DNA of 64,000 bases. Source: an uncultured Myroides sp. (lineage in GTDB: Bacteria; Bacteroidota; Bacteroidia; Flavobacteriales; Flavobacteriaceae). A program made the position numbers and the translations under genes. The stretch spans positions 1-64,000 of the forward strand of contig CAJYTF010000040.1 of assembly GCA_913777665.1 (NCBI GenBank), given 5' to 3'. The notes beneath the pieces were generated by a model. The model did not search any database and had not been told where the DNA came from. It saw only the letters and a program-made list of their open reading frames with translations. Below, in pieces: positions 17,078 through 26,273 of the stretch; the first letter of the stretch is position 1; the number at the start of each line of letters is the position of its first letter.

Positions 17078-18148
17078 CTATTCCACTACTTTTTCTATGT
17101 ACGATGAGTTCATTGCACGCAAAGCACCCATATAATTTAAAGTAAATTCCAGATAATCGCCTACCTTATATTTTTTGTCGTTTGTTTGTAAATCAACAAT
17201 AATCATATCAGAACTGGCACCAAAAAACTTTATATTTTCATCTTTAGGAAAGATATTAGCCTGATCTACATCTAATATTCCCAAATCTAAAATGGCACGG
17301 AACGATTTTTTACCGATTTGTTTTTCATCGAATTTAAAAGATTTTCCTTCTAAATTGGTTCCAAAATCACCTTCGGGAACTCTCGGTTTTTCAATCAGCT
17401 CAATGATTTCTGCTTTTAACGTAAAAATATCCTGTTTCAGCAGATTACTTGGCGCATCTCTATAAACATCGGTTCCCTGATACAGCGTTTCGCCTACCCT
17501 GAAATGGTTTACACCAGCCGGAAGTTTGTTTTGGAATATCAACGGAATGGTTACAGAAGATCCGCCCGAAACATATTGGATCTTTTTATTGAACTTCGCC
17601 TCGATCAACTGCTTATACAATGAAAGCTGAATTAACTTATCTGTACTTGGCAGTACGCCGTATAAGCACGACAGATTGGTACCAATGCCCACAACTTCGA
17701 TATTTTTCAACTGAAAAACCTGGTCGTAGAACGAAATCACATTATCGCGCATAACGCCTTCACGCAACTCGCCCAATTCAATCATAATAATAACTTTATG
17801 AGTTTTGTTTTGTTTTTGGGCTTCGGCAGACAGCAGTTTAATGGTTTCAATATCGGTATTCATGCTGATATCGGCATATTTTACCACTGATCCAACCGAC
17901 CGTTTTGGCGTAGGTTTTATGTAAATTGTTTCAACTTTCGGATTGATTTTTTTGATCGCTTTTAAATTGCTTACCCGTGAATCACATACTTGATTAGGCA
18001 TTAAACTTAAAACTTCTTTCAAAAAAAGTTCGTTTCCGCAGAGAATTTTAGTAACAACAGACCATTGAATTTCTTTTAGTTTAAAGAAATAATCTAAACG
18101 TTCAAAATTGTATTGTAAACGTTCTTTGTGTAAAGTAATTATCGCCAT
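17078..18148 (-). CDS. Alanine/ornithine racemase-family PLP enzyme
   Basis: 356 residues. Fold-type III PLP protein of the YhfX/ornithine racemase branch (COG3457). The PLP lysine is Lys34 in WSVVTKILCGN; IIMIELGELREG, VGIGTNLSCLYG and YVSGGSSVTIPL follow the TIM barrel. It lacks the standard Alr catalytic-Tyr C-terminal pattern, so ornithine or another amino acid is more likely than alanine. The GNAT gene upstream ends 5 nt before it, so the two form an operon, perhaps racemising and then acylating an amino acid (inference). Confidence 0.85.
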   Translation of the reverse strand: MAIITLHKERLQYNFERLDYFFKLKEIQWSVVTKILCGNELFLKEVLSLMPNQVCDSRVSNLKAIKKINPKVETIYIKPTPKRSVGSVVKYADISMNTDIETIKLLSAEAQKQNKTHKVIIMIELGELREGVMRDNVISFYDQVFQLKNIEVVGIGTNLSCLYGVLPSTDKLIQLSLYKQLIEAKFNKKIQYVSGGSSVTIPLIFQNKLPAGVNHFRVGETLYQGTDVYRDAPSNLLKQDIFTLKAEIIELIEKPRVPEGDFGTNLEGKSFKFDEKQIGKKSFRAILDLGILDVDQANIFPKDENIKFFGASSDMIIVDLQTNDKKYKVGDYLEFTLNYMGALRAMNSSYIEKVVE

Positions 18149-18153
18149 AACAA

Positions 18154-18600
18154 TTACTTGTTTAAGCGCATTTCTAAATACTTGTTGGTAAAACCTAGCT
18201 TTTCGTAAAGTTTTATTGCAGGATTGTCCGGTTCTACGTGCAGGGCAATATTTCCTTGAGCGTTATCAATTGCGTGCTGCATTAATGCTTTGCCAATGCC
18301 TTTTCCGCGTTGGTTGGCATCGGTTGCAATGTAAACCAGAATATTTTCGGGAATGTAGTCTTTCATACCGGTTTGGTTCACAATTACAGCACCTGCAATA
18401 TTGTTTTCTATCGAAGCAGTTACAATGAATCCACCGAACGACGGAGTTTCTTTCAACGCATAGTTCATGCACTTTTCGATATCCTGTTTTGGATCGCCGT
18501 ATTGCTCTAAATTTTTAAATAGAAAGTTTAAAATTGTTTCTTTTTCATTTTGATCAGGTTTGTTTTCTTGACTGTACGTCTTGATTTCTAACATATTCAT
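18154..18600 (-). CDS. GNAT-family N-acetyltransferase
   Basis: About 148 residues starting at the ATG at 18600. Acetyl-CoA binding motif A is NQRGKGIGKALMQHAI (Q/RxxGxG/A), followed by IALHVEPDNPAIKLYEKLGF, the usual motif B. Substrate unknown. First gene of a two-gene unit with the racemase, divergent from mutY; TAACTTTG at 18628-18621 fits a -7 box. Confidence 0.88.
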   Translation of the reverse strand: MNMLEIKTYSQENKPDQNEKETILNFLFKNLEQYGDPKQDIEKCMNYALKETPSFGGFIVTASIENNIAGAVIVNQTGMKDYIPENILVYIATDANQRGKGIGKALMQHAIDNAQGNIALHVEPDNPAIKLYEKLGFTNKYLEMRLNK

Positions 18601-18706
18601 TTTTTTAATTTCTACTATTACAAAGTTACTCATTTTAAATTAAACCCTTTTTTTGACCGATCTTCCATACTTTTATCGTGTATCTTTGCACCTTAAAATT
18701 GTATTG

Positions 18707-19747
18707 ATGGATTTTACCCACCAACTGCTTAATTGGTATAAAAAACACAAGCGGAGTTTACCGTGGCGAACCACCACAAACCCTTATTATATATGGCTTT
18801 CTGAAATTATTTTGCAGCAAACGCGAATTGAACAAGGCTTGCCGTATTATGAGGCATTTACAACGAAGTTCCCCACATTAAAAGATCTGGCAACGGCAGA
18901 TGAAGACGCGGTTTTAAAACTTTGGCAGGGTTTGGGATATTATTCACGTGCACGGAATTTACATTTCACAGCTCAATACATTTATAACGATTTGAATGGC
19001 ATTTTTCCGAAATCGTATGCTGAAATTATCAAACTGAAAGGTATCGGACCCTACACAGCGGCGGCAATAGCATCGTTTGCTTATAAAGAACCGGTTGCTG
19101 TGGTTGACGGAAATGTGTTTAGAGTTTTGGCTCGATTTTTTGGTATTTATGATGATATTGCTGTTACTAAAACTCGGACAATTTTTCAAAATCTGGCAAA
19201 TGAACTGATCTCAACAAAACATCCCGATTTATTCAATCATGCCATTATGGATTTTGGTGCCACCGTTTGTTTACCGGCAAATCCAAAATGCGAAATCTGT
19301 ATTTTTAATGATAACTGTTTTGCTTTCCTGAAAAATGAAGTGGCACAATTACCAGTAAAAAACAAGAAAATCAGCGTTAAAAACCGATATTTGAATTATC
19401 TTATCTTAAGAAAAAACAACGAAATTGTAATTCAGCAACGAACAGAAAAAGACATTTGGCAACAGTTGTTCGAACTTCCGCTTATTGAAACCTCATCAGA
19501 TAATGAAGAAGAATTTTTCCAGCATTTATCAAACCTGTATCCAAACAACAACATAAAAAAAGTTACTGCAAATAGCATCAAACACAAATTATCGCATCAG
19601 CAACTTCATATCAATTTTTATGAAATAAATGTTTCAAACTTTACATCAAACCAACAAACATCGGCAATCAGCGATTTACATAATTATGCGTACCCGATTG
19701 TTATATGGAATTTTCTAAAAGATTTTTTTACGCTTGAAAAAATTTAG
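18707..19747 (+). CDS. mutY: A/G-specific adenine DNA glycosylase
   Basis: 346 residues from the ATG at 18707; an upstream ATG at 18653 would overlap the TATCTTTG -7 box at 18681-18688. Removes adenine opposite 8-oxoguanine. HhH motif LKGIGPYTAAAIASFAY with the catalytic Asp in VAVVDGNVFRVLARFF, the [4Fe-4S] pattern C-x6-C-x2-C-x5-C (CLPANPKCEICIFNDNC), and a C-terminal MutT-like domain that recognises 8-oxoG. Heads the conserved mutY-ssb-gldE-gldD group. Confidence 0.96.
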   Translation: MDFTHQLLNWYKKHKRSLPWRTTTNPYYIWLSEIILQQTRIEQGLPYYEAFTTKFPTLKDLATADEDAVLKLWQGLGYYSRARNLHFTAQYIYNDLNGIFPKSYAEIIKLKGIGPYTAAAIASFAYKEPVAVVDGNVFRVLARFFGIYDDIAVTKTRTIFQNLANELISTKHPDLFNHAIMDFGATVCLPANPKCEICIFNDNCFAFLKNEVAQLPVKNKKISVKNRYLNYLILRKNNEIVIQQRTEKDIWQQLFELPLIETSSDNEEEFFQHLSNLYPNNNIKKVTANSIKHKLSHQQLHINFYEINVSNFTSNQQTSAISDLHNYAYPIVIWNFLKDFFTLEKI

Positions 19748-19775
19748 TATTTTTGATTGATAACGAACACATTTT

Positions 19776-20225
19776 ATGTACGGAACTTTAAACAAAGTAA
19801 CTTTAATTGGTCATTTAGGCGATGATGTAAAAATGCATTATTTTGAAGGCGGTAATTCTATTGCCCGCTTTTCTATTGCTACCAACGAGGTTTACATTAA
19901 CAAAACCACCAACGAAAAAATTACTTCTACAGAATGGCACAACCTTGTTTTTAGAAACAAAGCTGCCGAACTGTGCGAGAAATATTTAAGTAAAGGCGAT
20001 AAAATTTATGTGGAAGGAAAAATTCGCACGCGCAACTGGCAAACCGAAGACGGTACTACCAAACACACGACCGAAATTCAGGTTACCGAGTTTATTTTTC
20101 TGAACGTAAAAAAAGAAATTGATGCAAAAACAAAGGCTATGAAACATGCCGAAGAAGATAAATTGAACAATTTTGAAGTTCCTAAAATTTCTGATTACGA
20201 CAAACTAAACGATATTCCATTTTAA
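19776..20225 (+). CDS. ssb: Single-stranded DNA-binding protein
   Basis: 149 residues. OB-fold (NKVTLIGHLGDDVKMHYFEGGNSIARFSIATNE, then EWHNLVFRNKAAELCEKYLSKGDKIYVEGKIRTRNW) and a C-terminal tail ending DIPF, the SSB interaction tip shared by replication and repair partners. TATTTTTG at 19748-19755 fits a -7 box, without a good TTG. Lies 28 nt after mutY and 19 nt before gldE. Confidence 0.95.
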   Translation: MYGTLNKVTLIGHLGDDVKMHYFEGGNSIARFSIATNEVYINKTTNEKITSTEWHNLVFRNKAAELCEKYLSKGDKIYVEGKIRTRNWQTEDGTTKHTTEIQVTEFIFLNVKKEIDAKTKAMKHAEEDKLNNFEVPKISDYDKLNDIPF

Positions 20226-20244
20226 TAACTAAAATTTTCACCAT

Positions 20245-21528
20245 TTGGATCCCGACCCCGCCACATTACAATTACTTTTTATAACTTTTACAAGTTTTTG
20301 TTTAATTGCTTCCTTATTTTTTGTTGCATTATTTGCAGCCGTAGAAGTTGCGTATTTTTCAACCTCTAAAAACCGTTTTGAACAGCTTTTGGCATCTTTT
20401 CCGCACAAAGCAAAACTGTATCAAAAATTACTCGATAAGCCCATAAAACTTCAAGTTACCATTAATTTAAGCAATACCATTTTCAAGGTTTTGTTCTTGT
20501 GGAGCTTGTTTGTTATTTACAACCATTTCTTTTTCACGCGCTTTTGGGGAATCATTATTGTAATATTAATCGGAACTTTTACGCTGGCATTATTCGGCGA
20601 AATTTACCCAAGAATTTACAGTTCGCGCCAATTAAACAAAGTGGTTGTTAAAACCATTAAACCTATTTATTTTTTCTGCACCGTTTTAACGCCTGTTACC
20701 TGGATTTTTAGAAAAACCAATCGATTTATCATGGGGAAGATCGACAAAAAAGACGATTCGTTTTCTATGGAACAATTATCGCAGGCATTGGAAATGACCG
20801 ATTACAATCCGGCAAACGAAGACGAACAACGTATTTTAGAAGGGATTGCCTCTTTTGGATCAACCGAAGTTACCCAAGTAATGACGCCGCGTATCGATAT
20901 TTTTGCGTTAAGTGACGATGAACTTTTTCATGAAATTTTGCCGCAAATTGTAGAGAAAGGTTACTCGCGAATTCCGGTTTATAAAGACAGTATCGATAAT
21001 ATTACGGGTATTTTGTACATTAAAGATTTGATTCCGTTTTTAGATAAAAAAGTTTTTCAGTGGACAACTCTTTTGCGCGAACCTTATTTTATTCCCGAAA
21101 GTAAAAAGTTAGACGATTTATTGACCGATTTTCAATCAGATAAAAACCATTTAGCGGTTGTTGTTGATGAATTTGGCGAAACCGTTGGAATTATATCGTT
21201 AGAAGATATTATTGAGGAAATTGTGGGCGAAATTGCCGATGAATTAGATGAAGACGATAAATTGTATCAAAAATTAAATGCAAATGTTTATATCTTTGAC
21301 GGAAAAATATCGATTCTTGATTTTTGCAGGATTTTAGATATTGACGAAGAACCGTTTGAAGAAAGCAGGCAAGATGCCGAATCGTTAGGTGGATTTTTGT
21401 TGGAACAATTTGAAGATTTTCCGAAAACCGACGATGTAATAACCTTTGAAAATTATCGTTTTAAAGTGGTAAGCATTCACAAACGCAGATTAGAAAAAAT
21501 TAAAGTAACCATTAATGAAAACCAGTAA
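20245..21528 (+). CDS. gldE: Gliding motility-associated protein GldE
   Basis: 427 residues. CNNM-type membrane domain (about four helices within 1-160) followed by two CBS domains (QVMTPRIDIFALSDDEL; IPESKKLDDLLTDFQSDKNHLAVVVDEFGETVGIISLEDIIEEIVGEI) and a CorC_HlyC transporter-associated domain. In Flavobacterium it supports GldD and gliding. No ATG exists near the 5' end: an in-frame TAA lies at 20230 and the first Met is deep in the protein, so TTG at 20245 is the likely start, giving the expected MDP N-terminus. It overlaps gldD by 14 nt. Confidence 0.92.
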   Translation: MDPDPATLQLLFITFTSFCLIASLFFVALFAAVEVAYFSTSKNRFEQLLASFPHKAKLYQKLLDKPIKLQVTINLSNTIFKVLFLWSLFVIYNHFFFTRFWGIIIVILIGTFTLALFGEIYPRIYSSRQLNKVVVKTIKPIYFFCTVLTPVTWIFRKTNRFIMGKIDKKDDSFSMEQLSQALEMTDYNPANEDEQRILEGIASFGSTEVTQVMTPRIDIFALSDDELFHEILPQIVEKGYSRIPVYKDSIDNITGILYIKDLIPFLDKKVFQWTTLLREPYFIPESKKLDDLLTDFQSDKNHLAVVVDEFGETVGIISLEDIIEEIVGEIADELDEDDKLYQKLNANVYIFDGKISILDFCRILDIDEEPFEESRQDAESLGGFLLEQFEDFPKTDDVITFENYRFKVVSIHKRRLEKIKVTINENQ

Positions 21529-22081
21529 ATTTTTAATTCCCGCTATAATCGCACTAGCTTTAACAAGCTGTAAAGAAGACGCCATACCAAAACCCGATGG
21601 TTATTTAAGTTTAGAATACCCAACAGCGGCTTATGAAACTTATACCGAACCCGGAGGAAAGTTCAAATTCAACAAAAACAAATGGGCTGTTGTAAAACCC
21701 GATGAAAATTTTGCTTTTAAAATTGATTATCCAAAAATGAAAGCGAGTATTTACATGAATTACCGCCCGGTAAATAACAACCTGAATTTATTGTTGAAAG
21801 ATGCCCAGAAATTAACTTATAACCACACGATAAAAGCAGACGATATTCAGGAATCTATTTTTGAACATCCTGAAAAAAAGGCTTACGGCATGTTTTATAA
21901 AGTAATTGGCGATGCTGCAACCAACGTACAGTTTTATGTAACAGACAGCACCAAAAACTTTGTGGTAGGTACGCTGTATTTTTACTCAAAACCAAATTTC
22001 GATTCTATTTACCCGGCTACTAAATACATTGAAGACGATATGAAAACCTTAATGGAATCTATAGAATGGACTAACAAATAA
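21515..22081 (+). CDS. gldD: Gliding motility lipoprotein GldD
   Basis: 188 residues with a lipoprotein signal (MKTSKFLIPAIIALALTSC). The PKPDGYLSLEYP, DYPKMKASIYMNYRPV and FYVTDSTKNFVVGTLYFYS segments identify GldD, essential for gliding in F. johnsoniae. It overlaps the end of gldE by 14 nt, so translation is coupled. A strong bidirectional terminator follows. Presence of GldD and GldE indicates, but does not prove, that the organism glides. Confidence 0.94.
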   Translation: MKTSKFLIPAIIALALTSCKEDAIPKPDGYLSLEYPTAAYETYTEPGGKFKFNKNKWAVVKPDENFAFKIDYPKMKASIYMNYRPVNNNLNLLLKDAQKLTYNHTIKADDIQESIFEHPEKKAYGMFYKVIGDAATNVQFYVTDSTKNFVVGTLYFYSKPNFDSIYPATKYIEDDMKTLMESIEWTNK

Positions 22082-22083
22082 TA

Positions 22084-22114
22084 AAAAAACTCTTGATTCC
22101 TCAAGAGTTTTTTT
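22084..22114. terminator. Bidirectional terminator after gldD
   Basis: Stem AAAAAACTCTTGA (22084-22096) / TCAAGAGTTTTTT (22101-22113), loop TTCC, flanked by A and T runs. Confidence 0.85.
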
Positions 22115-22118
22115 GCTT

Positions 22119-22649
22119 TTAGATAATGTTTAGCTTTGTAGTTGTAGTAGCTTTTTTATCCTTCTTGTCTTTTTTATTATCGGTTTCCTTTTTGTCACCA
22201 CAAGATTTTCCATCTTTTTTAGACGAACAACATTTCTTTTGATCTTTTTTATCATCTTGAAAAACCATTGCCATTTCTTTAGAAACGTTGATATTCTCTA
22301 CTTTATAAGCTCCGTTTGCAATTTCTTCTACCATTTTCTTGATAGCATCTGGGTTTTGTTTTGCATCGTCAAATTCTACCGTAGCAGTTTTAGTATCAAA
22401 ATCAACTTTAGCGCTTTTCATACCGTCCATTTTCGCTAATTTTCCTTCAATAACTTTAGCACAACCAACAGCACAAGACATACCTTCTACCTGAAATGTG
22501 GCTTTTTGCATAGTTCCGGCAACTTCTGTAGATGCTACTTTTTCGGTAGTTTCTGTAGTAGTTTCTTTTTGTTCGTTCGATGTTTGTTTACAGCTTACCA
22601 TAAAAGCGGCAGCCATAAATAATAATGATATTCCTTTTAATGTTTTCAT
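22119..22649 (-). CDS. Heavy-metal-associated (HMA) domain lipoprotein with Cys/Lys-rich tail
   Basis: About 176 residues from the ATG at 22649. Lipoprotein signal (MKTLKGISLLFMAAAFMVSC), a Thr/Glu-rich linker, then an HMA ferredoxin-like domain (ATFQVEGMSCAVGCAKVIEG ... AKVDFDTKTATVEFDD). The metal loop is C-x3-C (CAVGC) instead of the common CxxC. The tail is KKCCSSKKDGKSCGDKK followed by Lys/Asp repeats. Probably a periplasmic copper or other soft-metal binder; the metal is inferred. No efflux ATPase lies beside it. Confidence 0.85.
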   Translation of the reverse strand: MKTLKGISLLFMAAAFMVSCKQTSNEQKETTTETTEKVASTEVAGTMQKATFQVEGMSCAVGCAKVIEGKLAKMDGMKSAKVDFDTKTATVEFDDAKQNPDAIKKMVEEIANGAYKVENINVSKEMAMVFQDDKKDQKKCCSSKKDGKSCGDKKETDNKKDKKDKKATTTTKLNII

Positions 22650-22732
22650 ATTTAGACTATTTAGTATTTGCAAAGATATTTATTTATTTTATTGAGAATT
22701 GATTTTAACTTTTCTTTTTAACGATTATACGG

Positions 22733-25700
22733 TTATTGATTTTGAGCAGGTTGTTGTAAAGTATCAATCGATTTTTTATAAGCTTCGTAATCTTCATCAT
22801 CCTCTGCTAAATCTTCATTCTTGTATTTACCCAGCTTAATATCCATTTTATCGCTTGTGCCATTTACTGTGATAGGAATTCCGATGATTCCGAAAGGCGG
22901 CAAGCCCAAACGCATACCTAAATTCATTTTACCATCTAACGTAACCTGACCTTCCACTCGCGGACGAAAGCCTGCAATCTTGAATTTGGTTCGTTCAATG
23001 GTCATTACATTATTAGCTATCGATGTTTTAACCACCACATTTTTTACGTTGGCGTCACGCAAAGCATCGGTTTTTGTTTCGCTGGCAACCGCATTAAACA
23101 ATTTAAAACCTTTGAACTGAATATTTTCTAAAATTAAATCGCCCGAACCTTTGATCGATTTCATGTTTGGATACATTTCTTTGTTCAATGTTCCCTCCAA
23201 CTGATATTTCAACGAAACCTGACCCGAAGCGCTTTCTGCAGCCGGAGCCATTTCACGGAACAATGCCAGTTGTTTATAAGCTTTTTGAATATCGAACTGT
23301 TGTGCATCAATATCAAAATTAAACAAGGCGCTTTTGGTATTTATTGGTTGATACAAACCGTTCAGTAAAAACTGCGTGTCAATTAAACCAAATGTTGCTT
23401 TGTGCAATGCCAGTTTCTGATCGAACACTTTTAAAACGCCGCTTAAATTATCTAACTGTAAATCGTTAAACTTTACTTTTTGAGCATTTGCGGTTAATTC
23501 AAAATCAATTTTATCGGGAACTAAAACCACGCTTCCACCAGAATTTGATGCTGACGCTGCTTTTGATGCATTTGGATTTGCCGGTAACATAAACGAATTT
23601 ACATCGATAAACTGTGATGTAACCGACAATTTTCCTTTCAGCGTTGCATTCGGAGTTAGAAAATAATTGATGTAATTTTCCAAATCGCCATTTAACACAA
23701 AGGTTTGTTTCGCGTAGTTCATTTTAATATTTTCCAACTTCATTTGTTTGCGGAAAAACTTGAATTTTCCTTCGGTAAAAACAAAATCATGCGGAAAAAA
23801 TTCCGATTTTATATGAATATCCTTCAACAAAACAAAACCTCGGTTATTAAGCGACGAAGGATCATCTGCCCCTCCCTTTCCTTTCAGTTTCACATCAGTT
23901 TCTAACTGTCCCGAAACACTTAATCCGTCAATTGCAAAAACCTTGTACAAATTACCCAGATTCAGTTTTCCTTTCGTTCCGATATCAAACGTCAAATTAT
24001 TAAAATTAAACAAATTGGCATCAACCATAAAAGGTTCATTGGCAAGAACAAACGAAATTGGCAGTACGTTTACGCGCAAATCGTTCAGCGAACCACGTGG
24101 CGATGAAATATGCGTTTCCAAATTAATTTTTTCCAACGGAAGATCAGGCAAGCTTTTGTAACGCAGATAACCGTTTTTAATCTTCACGATTGATGTGGTA
24201 ACAGGAATTTTGTTCCGATCCAGATCTAATCGTCCTTTTGCTTTGGTATCAACCGTTAATTGTCCGCCAAAATCGACTTCTTTTATAGGAAAAATCTTTT
24301 CTATGTTCGATAAATTCACAAAAGCTTTCAAATCAGTATCGGTATTAAAATCGATTAAATTGTCAATTTTCAATCGACCTTTCACGTAATCATCTGCTGC
24401 TTTAATATCGATATTTTTAAGATCAACTTTGGTGGTTTTATAATTTCCATTAATATTTTCGGCATTCAAATCAAAAGTCAACTGATCAATCGCCAAAGGC
24501 ATTTCGATCCATTTAAAATAACCGTTTGTCCAATTTGCCTGAACGTTGAATTTAGGAATCTCGGTAATTTCGGTAATTAAAATTCCTTGCTTGTTTTTAA
24601 AAGATTTTGTTGTGTAATTACCTTTTGCAGTTCCGTTTAAAACCACATCACCTTTTAGCTGCATGCCAGAAACGGCAAGCGTTTGCCACAATTGTGTAAC
24701 ATTTAAATTAGCATTTAAACCGGCATCAACAAACATTGGAAATTTATACAAAGCCTTGCCTTTTGCGTGACCTTTACCCAAATTAAACGCGAAATCGGGA
24801 ATAGTTACCGTTAACGAATCGGGATTTAATTGCGGCAGGTTCAGTTCTGTTTTTGTATGAAGATTTTTAACCGGAATGTTTTGAAATTGTTTAGCAGCGA
24901 TTGATCCGTTGGCGATATCGAGCTTAATGTTTAAATCGGGATTTGAAACGCTGTCTTGCATTAATCCTTTTAACAACAAATGAATATTCGATGTTCCTTT
25001 GAACGTCATGCCGTCATACCATTTCTGATATTCCTGCGGAACAAGCGAAAACAGATTTTCAAGCGATGCATTGTTGGATTTTACATCTAAATTAAAATCG
25101 ATTCCTTTTTCAAGAACCGCTACTTTTCCCAGAACATTTAAAGGTAAATTCGCCAAAAGCAGTTCACTTTTATTAAATTCAATAGAAATAGGATCGAGAT
25201 TTACCTTGGTATTTATGGTTCCTTTCAACGGTTTATGATCGACCAAAATACTTTTATCTAAACCAAAAAACAATGATTTTATATCGGCTTCGGTTTCAAA
25301 ATTAATGTATTTATCGGTTACCTGAACATCGCCGCTAATGTTGGTATTCTGGGTTTGAATTTTTATTTTAGATTGATCGTCCTGATACAATACATCGGTA
25401 TTTTTAACATGAATTTTGTTCAAAGCCAATGAAAATGAACTATCGGAAGAAGGTTCGTCAGAAGTTTTAAAAATAGCGAACGAAAAATTGCCCAGACTAT
25501 CGGTTACTACATTAAATTTTCCTTCGTTTACATACAATTTTGTAAACTTAATTTGATCTGAAAACAGACTGAATAAATCGATCCCTAAATCAACCGAATT
25601 GCTTTCAACCGTTTTAAGATTGCCAAATTCTGCAGGAGCTTGAATGCTTAAATCTTTTAACGAAACACTTAAATTGGGAAAATTTGTAAAAAACGATACG

Positions 25701-25867
25701 TTTAAATCGGTAAAATTTACGGGAGTAGTAACAAATTCGGCAGCTGCATCTTTTACAGCGGTTTCTATTGGCTTTTTAAAAAGTTGCGGCGCAATTAGGA
25801 CAAATCCAATGAGTATAAACAAGGCAATGCCCGTATATTTAAGCGTTTTTTTTATTTTTGTGTTCAT
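22733..25867 (-). CDS. AsmA-family (AsmA-like) envelope protein
   Basis: 1044 residues. One N-terminal membrane anchor (about 10-28, YTGIALFILIGFVLIAP) followed by a very long strand-rich periplasmic part and a C-terminal AsmA-like region with SVSGQLETDVKLKG, GQVSLKYQLEGTL, DGKMNLGMRLGLPPFGIIGIPI. Such proteins are thought to form a hydrophobic groove bridging inner and outer membranes and to take part in lipid transport or outer-membrane homeostasis. Preceded by a small helical gene on the same strand. Confidence 0.92.
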   Translation of the reverse strand: MNTKIKKTLKYTGIALFILIGFVLIAPQLFKKPIETAVKDAAAEFVTTPVNFTDLNVSFFTNFPNLSVSLKDLSIQAPAEFGNLKTVESNSVDLGIDLFSLFSDQIKFTKLYVNEGKFNVVTDSLGNFSFAIFKTSDEPSSDSSFSLALNKIHVKNTDVLYQDDQSKIKIQTQNTNISGDVQVTDKYINFETEADIKSLFFGLDKSILVDHKPLKGTINTKVNLDPISIEFNKSELLLANLPLNVLGKVAVLEKGIDFNLDVKSNNASLENLFSLVPQEYQKWYDGMTFKGTSNIHLLLKGLMQDSVSNPDLNIKLDIANGSIAAKQFQNIPVKNLHTKTELNLPQLNPDSLTVTIPDFAFNLGKGHAKGKALYKFPMFVDAGLNANLNVTQLWQTLAVSGMQLKGDVVLNGTAKGNYTTKSFKNKQGILITEITEIPKFNVQANWTNGYFKWIEMPLAIDQLTFDLNAENINGNYKTTKVDLKNIDIKAADDYVKGRLKIDNLIDFNTDTDLKAFVNLSNIEKIFPIKEVDFGGQLTVDTKAKGRLDLDRNKIPVTTSIVKIKNGYLRYKSLPDLPLEKINLETHISSPRGSLNDLRVNVLPISFVLANEPFMVDANLFNFNNLTFDIGTKGKLNLGNLYKVFAIDGLSVSGQLETDVKLKGKGGADDPSSLNNRGFVLLKDIHIKSEFFPHDFVFTEGKFKFFRKQMKLENIKMNYAKQTFVLNGDLENYINYFLTPNATLKGKLSVTSQFIDVNSFMLPANPNASKAASASNSGGSVVLVPDKIDFELTANAQKVKFNDLQLDNLSGVLKVFDQKLALHKATFGLIDTQFLLNGLYQPINTKSALFNFDIDAQQFDIQKAYKQLALFREMAPAAESASGQVSLKYQLEGTLNKEMYPNMKSIKGSGDLILENIQFKGFKLFNAVASETKTDALRDANVKNVVVKTSIANNVMTIERTKFKIAGFRPRVEGQVTLDGKMNLGMRLGLPPFGIIGIPITVNGTSDKMDIKLGKYKNEDLAEDDEDYEAYKKSIDTLQQPAQNQ

Positions 25868-25946
25868 TTACAACAATACAATTTTTTGCAAAGATACTGT
25901 AGTTGAGGGAAATGTTAAGAAATTTATAGTGGGATCTCTTAAAAAA

Positions 25947-26225
25947 TTATCGAGCAGCATGCGATTTTCGTTTCATTTTTGCCGATAGATTTTCCAATTG
26001 ATTTTTCACATCATCAGTCAATTCATTTTGGCTAACGTACATTCTAATCTGCATATTTAGTTCGTGGAGATAAACGCCCATTATTATCTTTTGCAGCTCT
26101 AATCGTCCGTACAAATCTGTCAATAATTTTGTTTTACTTTCATTATCTGCCAAAGCACTGTTTTGTTCCAACACCTTTGCAATTATGGTTTTAAGCAGAT
26201 TGTATTCGTCTGAAGTAAATTTCAT
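25947..26225 (-). CDS. Small hypothetical helical protein
   Basis: 92 residues, mostly predicted helix, no signal peptide and no Cys. No family recognised. It reads into the AsmA gene after a 79-nt gap on the same strand and may share its transcript. Its composition (K, E, L, N, M) is like that of its neighbours, which supports a real gene, but evidence is limited to that. Confidence 0.65.
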   Translation of the reverse strand: MKFTSDEYNLLKTIIAKVLEQNSALADNESKTKLLTDLYGRLELQKIIMGVYLHELNMQIRMYVSQNELTDDVKNQLENLSAKMKRKSHAAR

Positions 26226-26273
26226 TTTGAAAAATTAAAATACGAAGTAACTAAAAAGTATCTATAAAAGCTG

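Noticed and set aside
22733..25867. Several plus-strand ORFs of 64-114 codons within this gene
   Set aside because: They are antisense shadows of the AsmA-family gene, without start signals or domains.
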